Source: Alphaproteobacteria bacterium (GTDB taxonomy: Bacteria; Pseudomonadota; Alphaproteobacteria; Rhodobacterales; Rhodobacteraceae). From it: a DNA stretch of 64,000 nucleotides. The DNA is taken from NCBI GenBank assembly GCA_030427145.1, contig JAUHWT010000005.1, forward strand, positions 1-64,000. Reading direction: 5' to 3'. The notes under the pieces are model-generated. The model was not told the origin of the DNA. It did no database searches and saw only the letters and a program-made list of their open reading frames with translations. This document shows, one piece after another, positions 59,699-64,000 of the stretch. Numbering within the stretch: position 1 is the stretch's first letter; each line of letters begins with the position of its first letter. The translations under genes were made by a program, and so were the position numbers.

Positions 59699-60117
59699 GG
59701 CCATGGTGCCGTACCGGAAGCGTTAACGCGTCCGGACCGGAGGTTGATCGTGAGACAGCGGATCGCCAGCCCATCCATTTCGGGACGGGCTGGTTTTTTG
59801 CGTTTGGGGTGTGGGGGTATGAGTGGCTTGTCGCGGAACGGCGAGTCGGGGTCTGCCGAACGGATACCATCCTTCCCCGGTACACGAAACATGAGGCGCG
59901 GCGCGCCATGGCCGACTTTGGGTGGGCTTCGACCCGGTCGGCCGAAGCGTGTCGCCGCAATCCCCAAAACCATTGTGCAGGTGCTGACGTCATGTATGCC
60001 CTCCCGGGGGGAAAGTCGGGCATGGTGTGCCGTGCCGGCACACCGGGAGTGCTGGTGGGACAGCGCGAAACTCCATCGGGGCTCCCGCCTTGCTTTGGTA
60101 AGGGGTGAGGCCGACTG
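59699..60117. other. Intergenic spacer, 419 bp, between rpmH and rnpA
   Basis: Contains the terminator at 59766-59799 and then two further strong stems: GGCCGAC..GGGT with ACCC..GTCGGCC (59910-59943), and GGTGTGCC with GGCACACC (60024-60044), the latter inside CTCCCGG/CCGGGAG (60001-60049). A 124-codon frame that ends at the rnpA ATG runs through the terminator and resembles no protein I know. The spacer is far longer than the usual rpmH-rnpA gap. Confidence 0.6.
59766..59799 (+). terminator. Intrinsic terminator after rpmH
   Basis: CCAGCCCATCC and GGGACGGGCTGG pair with one mismatch around a short loop, followed by TTTTTT. It lies 67 bp past the rpmH stop and would separate rpmH from rnpA transcription. 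Confidence 0.8.
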
Positions 60118-60498
60118 ATGGACGCGACGGACGCACCCCGGCGCCCTGCCCTTACCACTCTTCTCAAACGCTCCGATTTCCTGACGGCGGCCAGGGCGCC
60201 GCGGCAGGCGCGGGAGGGGTTTATCCTTCAGGCGCGGGAGCGGCGGGAGGATGAGAAGGCCGAGGGCATCCGGGTCGGGTTTACCTGCTCCAAAAAGGTT
60301 GGAAACGCGGTCAAACGCAACCGGGCCAAACGCCGGCTGCGCGAGATTGCGCGACTGGAACTGCCCGAACACGGGCGCGACGGCTGGGATTACGTGCTGA
60401 TCGGGCGGCGGGATGCGACGGCGGCGCTGGATTTCGACCGGCTGCGCGGGGATCTGGTCTCGGCGGTGGCGGCGCTGCACAAACGGCGGCGGTCGTGA
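60118..60498 (+). CDS. rnpA: Ribonuclease P protein component
   Basis: 126 residues: [16 protein letters not shown], then the conserved [28 protein letters not shown] (RNR motif, about 52-80). It assists the RNase P RNA in 5' processing of tRNA precursors. Its stop overlaps the GTG start of yidD. Confidence 0.95.
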   Translation: MDATDAPRRPALTTLLKRSDFLTAARAPRQAREGFILQARERREDEKAEGIRVGFTCSKKVGNAVKRNRAKRRLREIARLELPEHGRDGWDYVLIGRRDATAALDFDRLRGDLVSAVAALHKRRRS

Positions 60499-60740
60499 CG
60501 CCGTTCGCCTGGGTGCTCAGCCTGCCGGTGCGGTTTTACCGGCTGGTCTTCTCGCCCCATGTGGGCCACGGCTGCAGGTTTCAGCCAACCTGTTCGGCCT
60601 ATGCACTGGAGGCTCTGGAACTGCACGGCGGGTTTAAGGGCGGCTGGCTGACGCTCCGGCGGATTTTGCGGTGTCATCCCTGGGGCGGGTCCGGGGTGGA
60701 TAACGTGCCGGTACCACAGGACGGGACCAAACAGGAATAG
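60495..60740 (+). CDS. yidD: Membrane protein insertion efficiency factor YidD
   Basis: 81 residues with the family signature [27 protein letters not shown] and [30 protein letters not shown] small amphipathic membrane-associated protein that assists YidC. It starts at GTG 60495 overlapping rnpA (GTGA). No yidC follows, because a minus-strand methyltransferase gene comes next, so the usual rpmH-rnpA-yidD-yidC block is broken here. Confidence 0.95.
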   Translation: MTPFAWVLSLPVRFYRLVFSPHVGHGCRFQPTCSAYALEALELHGGFKGGWLTLRRILRCHPWGGSGVDNVPVPQDGTKQE

Positions 60741-60759
60741 CGGGGCAGCCCGCCCCGCC

Positions 60760-61422
60760 TCAGGCCTCGCGGTTCATCAGGGTTGGCAGCTCAACGGGGC
60801 GGCGGCCTTTTTTGTTTCGGAAGCGGTAGCGGGCCTGGTAGTCGCGGCGCTGTTTGGTGATCTCGTAGAGCACAATGCCAGAGCAAGTGCCGAGGTTGAG
60901 GCTTTCGATCATGCCGAACATGGGGATTGCCACGCAGAGTTCGCTGCGGGCGACGGCCTCGGGGCTGATGCCGCGGGTCTCGTTTCCGAACCAGACGGCC
61001 AGTTTCGACTGTGTGGTGAAATCCCCCTCGTGCAGATAGGCGTTGTTGGCGCCCTTCACATGCGGCGAGGTCACGATGGAGGTGAAGTTTTTGCGCTCCA
61101 AATGGTCGAAACATTCCGCGGTGCTGTCGAAGCGTTTGACGAAGGTCCATTTGACTGCGGAGACGGAAAGTTTGGTCAGGGAACGACGCTCGCGCATATC
61201 CTGCCAGTCGTCAGGCAGTCTTTTTCCGGGGTCGACGATATAGACCTTCTCGACGCCCAGCGCGTTCGCATTGCGTATCACGGAAGCGATATTCTGGAAA
61301 TCGCCGGGATCCTCAATGACGGCGACCAGGTGTTTGCACCGGAACGCCCTGATCGCCTCGGCGCGCTTTCGCACGGAGGGTTTGGATTTCTTTTTTGTAT
61401 CGTCGCTGTCCACGATCGGCAA
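60760..61422 (-). CDS. tRNA/rRNA 2'-O-methyltransferase, SpoU/TrmH family
   Basis: 220 residues. The three SpoU motifs are NIASVIRNANALGV (about 43), LAVWFGNETRGIS (about 143) and IPMFGMIESLNLGTCSGIVLYE (about 166-187), which form the knotted SAM site. The closest functional match by motif is TrmH, which methylates G18 of tRNA. The start is the ATG at 61422. It converges with yidD. Confidence 0.87.
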   Translation of the reverse strand: MPIVDSDDTKKKSKPSVRKRAEAIRAFRCKHLVAVIEDPGDFQNIASVIRNANALGVEKVYIVDPGKRLPDDWQDMRERRSLTKLSVSAVKWTFVKRFDSTAECFDHLERKNFTSIVTSPHVKGANNAYLHEGDFTTQSKLAVWFGNETRGISPEAVARSELCVAIPMFGMIESLNLGTCSGIVLYEITKQRRDYQARYRFRNKKGRRPVELPTLMNREA

Positions 61423-61513
61423 AGTAGCATCGGTTCCGCATTTTGGAAGGCAAAATACGGCTCATTAATCTACCCACTTGCCCAAATGGCACCGGTGCGG
61501 ATAAACCGCCCGC

Positions 61514-62326
61514 ATGTTGGACACATCTGAAATTCATCCGCTCTTTGACGGCGCGCCGGAAACGACGCGGTTCAAAAAGCTGCGCAAGCGGATCATCCGC
61601 AACACCCGCGAGGCCATTGACCGGTTCGGCATGGTGCGGGAGGGGGATAAATGGCTGGTGTGTCTGTCCGGCGGCAAGGACAGCTATACCCTTCTTGCAG
61701 CCCTGACCGAGCTGCAGTGGCGCGGGGTGTTGCCGGTGGAAATCCTCGCCTGCAACCTCGATCAGGGACAGCCGGGGTTTCCGGCGACGGTTCTGCCGGA
61801 GTTTCTGGAACAGCGGGGCGTACCGCACCGGATCGAGTATGCGGACACCTATTCGATTGTGAAGGAGAAGATCCCCTCGACGCGGACCTTCTGTGCGCTG
61901 TGCTCAAGACTGCGGCGGGGCAATCTCTACCGGATCGCGCGGGAGGAGGGCTGCCAGGCGATTGTGCTGGGCCATCACCGCGAGGACATTATCGAGACAT
62001 TCCTTCTGAACCTGTTCCACGGGGGCAAGCTGGCGGCGATGCCGCCGAAACTACTGAACGACGTGGGCGATCTTTATGTGCACCGCCCGCTCGCCCTGGT
62101 GGCGGAGGAGGACTGCGCGGCATTTGCGGATGCCCTGAACTATCCGATCATTCCGTGCGACCTCTGCGGCAGTCAGGACGGACTGCAGCGCCAGCAGATC
62201 AAGGGTATGCTGAACGAGTGGGAGAAGCGCAGCCCGGGCCGCAAGCAGAAGATTCTCAGCGCCCTGATGAACGCGAACCCAAGCCATCTGCTCGACAGCG
62301 GGCTGTTCGATTTCGCGGGCCTTTGA
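61514..62326 (+). CDS. ttcA: tRNA 2-thiocytidine(32) synthetase TtcA
   Basis: 270 residues. The PP-loop is [11 protein letters not shown] (about 53), the Cys pair is [16 protein letters not shown] (about 120), a third Cys is in [10 protein letters not shown] (about 215), and [24 protein letters not shown] is characteristic. Uses an iron-sulfur cluster and ATP to thiolate cytidine 32 in tRNA. Divergent from the TrmH gene by 91 bp. Confidence 0.93.
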   Translation: MLDTSEIHPLFDGAPETTRFKKLRKRIIRNTREAIDRFGMVREGDKWLVCLSGGKDSYTLLAALTELQWRGVLPVEILACNLDQGQPGFPATVLPEFLEQRGVPHRIEYADTYSIVKEKIPSTRTFCALCSRLRRGNLYRIAREEGCQAIVLGHHREDIIETFLLNLFHGGKLAAMPPKLLNDVGDLYVHRPLALVAEEDCAAFADALNYPIIPCDLCGSQDGLQRQQIKGMLNEWEKRSPGRKQKILSALMNANPSHLLDSGLFDFAGL

Positions 62327-62374
62327 GAAACGTTTAAATCGATAAAATGCCTGATAGATTCAGGGCATGAGCGG

Positions 62375-62394
62375 GCCGGATTCCGCCCGGCTTT
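62375..62394 (+). terminator. Weak hairpin after ttcA
   Basis: GCCGG and CCGGC pair around an 8-nt loop and are followed by TTT. It lies 49 bp past the ttcA stop and 37 bp before the next ATG. Weak stem, uncertain. Confidence 0.3.
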
Positions 62395-62430
62395 AACGAA
62401 TGATCGGTGTCGTTCTGCTACGCAGTCGAC

Positions 62431-64000
62431 ATGAGCGAGGAATTCAAGAGATCCAACCTTCCAACGCCGGACCGCATCTTCATGCAGGTCACCGGCATCT
62501 TCATGATTTTTGGATTCGTGCTGCTCGTCGTGTCGCACGCGATGCTGTACCGTGTCATGCATTCCTCGGAAGTGGCCGATGAACTGACGCGCGCGAGCAC
62601 GGCCGAGGCCACGGCGGCGCGCAAGGCCGTCTCCACGCTTGAGAAGATGAGCATTCTGCCCCCGGGTGTGTACCGCGACAATGCGCGCACGACATTTGCC
62701 TGGGATCTGGAAAATTTCATTGCCCTGCGGGAGCTGCGCCTGGAGGCCGGTCGTGACACCAATCCGCGCCATACCCAGATTGAGCCGCTTTATGAGCGCG
62801 CCGAGGAACTGGGCGCGTCGGTCGTGGACCAGACCGGCTGGGACAATGAGAATATCCTGAAGCTGAAAACCCTGCTGACCGATCACATGCTGCCGGTTCT
62901 GGACCTGATCTCCATTGAGCACCGGGCGCAGGCGATGCGGGTGGAGCAGATGTCCCGCTGGCTGGTGGGTGGATCGCTGGCGGTTATCGCCCTGAACTGC
63001 ATCGGTTTTGCCTTTTTGATCGTCCGGCCCGCGCGGCGGCGGATCAATGGCTGGGTTGCCGAGACCAGCGAGGTGGAGAAGGAAAACCAGTTCAAGCTGC
63101 TGCATGACAGTCTGACGGGCATGCCCAATGCGGCCTATCTGCACGCCTATCTGACCCGGCTGGTTGATGCGTCGGAGCGTGGCAACATGGAATCGGCGGT
63201 CATTCGGGTAAGCTTTGACCGGTTTAACGTGCTGCGCGAGACCTTGGGCATCCGGGTTGCCAATGAGGTCATGCGCATTGCCGCGCGGCGGGTGCAGCAG
63301 TCCCTGCGCGCCGGAGACTTTGCGGCCCATCCCGGACATGACAGCTTTATCGTGGTCACGACCGACCTGGAGGATGCCGGCGCGGTGGCGACGATTGCCG
63401 GACGGCTGCAGGCGATCCTGATGAAGCCCTACTCCATCGGCGGCGCGCCGCGGCGGATCAGCTGTTCGATGGGAGTGACACTGTTCTCGGACGATCAGCC
63501 GGATGCGGACCAGATCCTGTCCAATGCGGCGATTGCGCTGGCCGATGCGCGGTCCGAGGGTGCGGGGCTGATTCGCTATTTCAACGCGAAACAGCGCGAG
63601 GAGGTCGAGCGGCGCGAGACGCTTTATGCCGAACTGACCCATGCGCTGGACAATGACGAGATTGTGGCCTTCTTCCAGCCGCAGATTGATCTGGTCACCC
63701 ATGAGCTGTGCGGGTTTGAGGCGCTGGTGCGCTGGCATCATCCGAAACACGGCCTGCTGGGGCCGGCCGCGTTCCTGGATTTCGCGGAGCAGGTGGACCT
63801 GACCGAGCGCCTGGGTGAGGTGGTTCTGTCGCGGTCGATGGAAGCCATCCGGGCCTGGGACATGGCGGGGCTGCATGTGCCGAAAGTGGGCGTGAACTTC
63901 GCTCTGGCGCAGCTGCGCAACCCGCGTCTGATTGAGAAGATCAAGTGGGAGGTCGAGCGTTTTGACCTCGATCCCTCCCGTCTGGCCATCGAGGTTCTGG
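62431..64000 (+). CDS. GGDEF-EAL c-di-GMP protein (cut by window edge)
   Basis: 523 codons are visible, continuing past the window. Two membrane segments (about 20-42 and 172-194) flank a periplasmic region of about 130 residues. The GGDEF domain (about 220-385, from LLHDSLTGMPNAAYL) has PGHDSF in place of GGDEF, so it is unlikely to make c-di-GMP. The EAL domain (from about 395) keeps FFQPQIDL and GFEALVRWHHPKHG, so c-di-GMP hydrolysis is plausible; its later catalytic residues are outside the window. There is no strong ribosome-binding site before the ATG at 62431. Confidence 0.85.
   Translation, partial: MSEEFKRSNLPTPDRIFMQVTGIFMIFGFVLLVVSHAMLYRVMHSSEVADELTRASTAEATAARKAVSTLEKMSILPPGVYRDNARTTFAWDLENFIALRELRLEAGRDTNPRHTQIEPLYERAEELGASVVDQTGWDNENILKLKTLLTDHMLPVLDLISIEHRAQAMRVEQMSRWLVGGSLAVIALNCIGFAFLIVRPARRRINGWVAETSEVEKENQFKLLHDSLTGMPNAAYLHAYLTRLVDASERGNMESAVIRVSFDRFNVLRETLGIRVANEVMRIAARRVQQSLRAGDFAAHPGHDSFIVVTTDLEDAGAVATIAGRLQAILMKPYSIGGAPRRISCSMGVTLFSDDQPDADQILSNAAIALADARSEGAGLIRYFNAKQREEVERRETLYAELTHALDNDEIVAFFQPQIDLVTHELCGFEALVRWHHPKHGLLGPAAFLDFAEQVDLTERLGEVVLSRSMEAIRAWDMAGLHVPKVGVNFALAQLRNPRLIEKIKWEVERFDLDPSRLAIEVL

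Noticed and set aside
59744-60118. 124-codon open frame ending on the rnpA start
   Set aside because: It begins with a non-ATG codon just before the rpmH terminator, runs through it, and resembles no known family; the spacer is better explained by RNA structure.
62173-63876. 567-codon open frame on the minus strand opposite ttcA and the GGDEF-EAL gene
   Set aside because: It spans two well-supported genes and the spacer between them; composition is Arg/His/Gln-rich, typical of antisense frames in GC-rich DNA.

Overview
This is a GC-rich alphaproteobacterial chromosome segment, most like a Rhodobacterales (Roseobacter-type) genome. The reasons are the high GC content, the Anbu proteasome-like cluster, a citramalate synthase, a short alphaproteobacterial SRP RNA, a membrane-anchored cytochrome c next to pheA, the split pqi operon and the rpmH-rnpA-yidD block. 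Assignment is from gene content and protein motifs read by eye; no database was searched.

Left part (1-18.7 kb). An IS5-type transposase runs off the left edge. It is followed by a sulfotransferase-like protein and a Phenol_MetA_deg-type outer-membrane protein. Next come two degenerate relatives of known families: a DUF2282 'bufferin' lacking its two middle cysteines, and a YpfJ-type zinc peptidase with no HExxH. Housekeeping genes follow: YqaA, DsbB, an HNH nuclease, an esterase coupled to an AlkA-like glycosylase, an MFS transporter, a phytoene-synthase-like protein coupled to cimA, cysS, a PEP-mutase-like lyase and an M20 amidohydrolase. The minus-strand operon at 14.7-18.7 kb is the Anbu cluster: ATP-grasp, alpha-E, transglutaminase and Anbu peptidase.

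Middle part (18.7-47 kb). A polyamine-type ABC importer (ATPase, binding protein, two permeases) carries hairpins on both sides of the binding-protein gene. It runs by an ATGA overlap into a pqiA1-pqiA2-pqiB-pqiC lipid-transport operon, whose PqiB has a long threefold-repeated C-terminal region. Beyond it lie a double-CAP/beta-trefoil secreted protein, the dnaX-ybaB-recR block, an ankyrin protein, rsgA, the SRP RNA gene with a clear promoter, nudC, a DUF4399 protein, pheA, a cytochrome c, the yejABEF peptide importer, a DUF2189 membrane protein, an L,D-transpeptidase and ribA.

Right part (47-64 kb). The top strand changes from C-rich to G-rich near 46.95 kb. This part holds an OmpR-type regulator, an exonuclease III gene whose ribosome-binding site lies inside a hairpin, and an enoyl-CoA hydratase that begins with 21-bp tandem repeats. 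A low-GC OLD-family ATPase/TOPRIM nuclease follows, the clearest horizontally acquired and possibly anti-phage gene. After it come a reductase/LysR pair, a Bcr/CflA exporter, a small methyltransferase, an orphan histidine kinase, a spacer with four consecutive stem-loops, a flavoprotein disulfide reductase with a TVP38 protein, rpmH-rnpA-yidD with an unusually long structured rpmH-rnpA spacer, a TrmH methyltransferase, ttcA, and a GGDEF-EAL protein cut by the right edge. No rRNA, tRNA or CRISPR array was seen.
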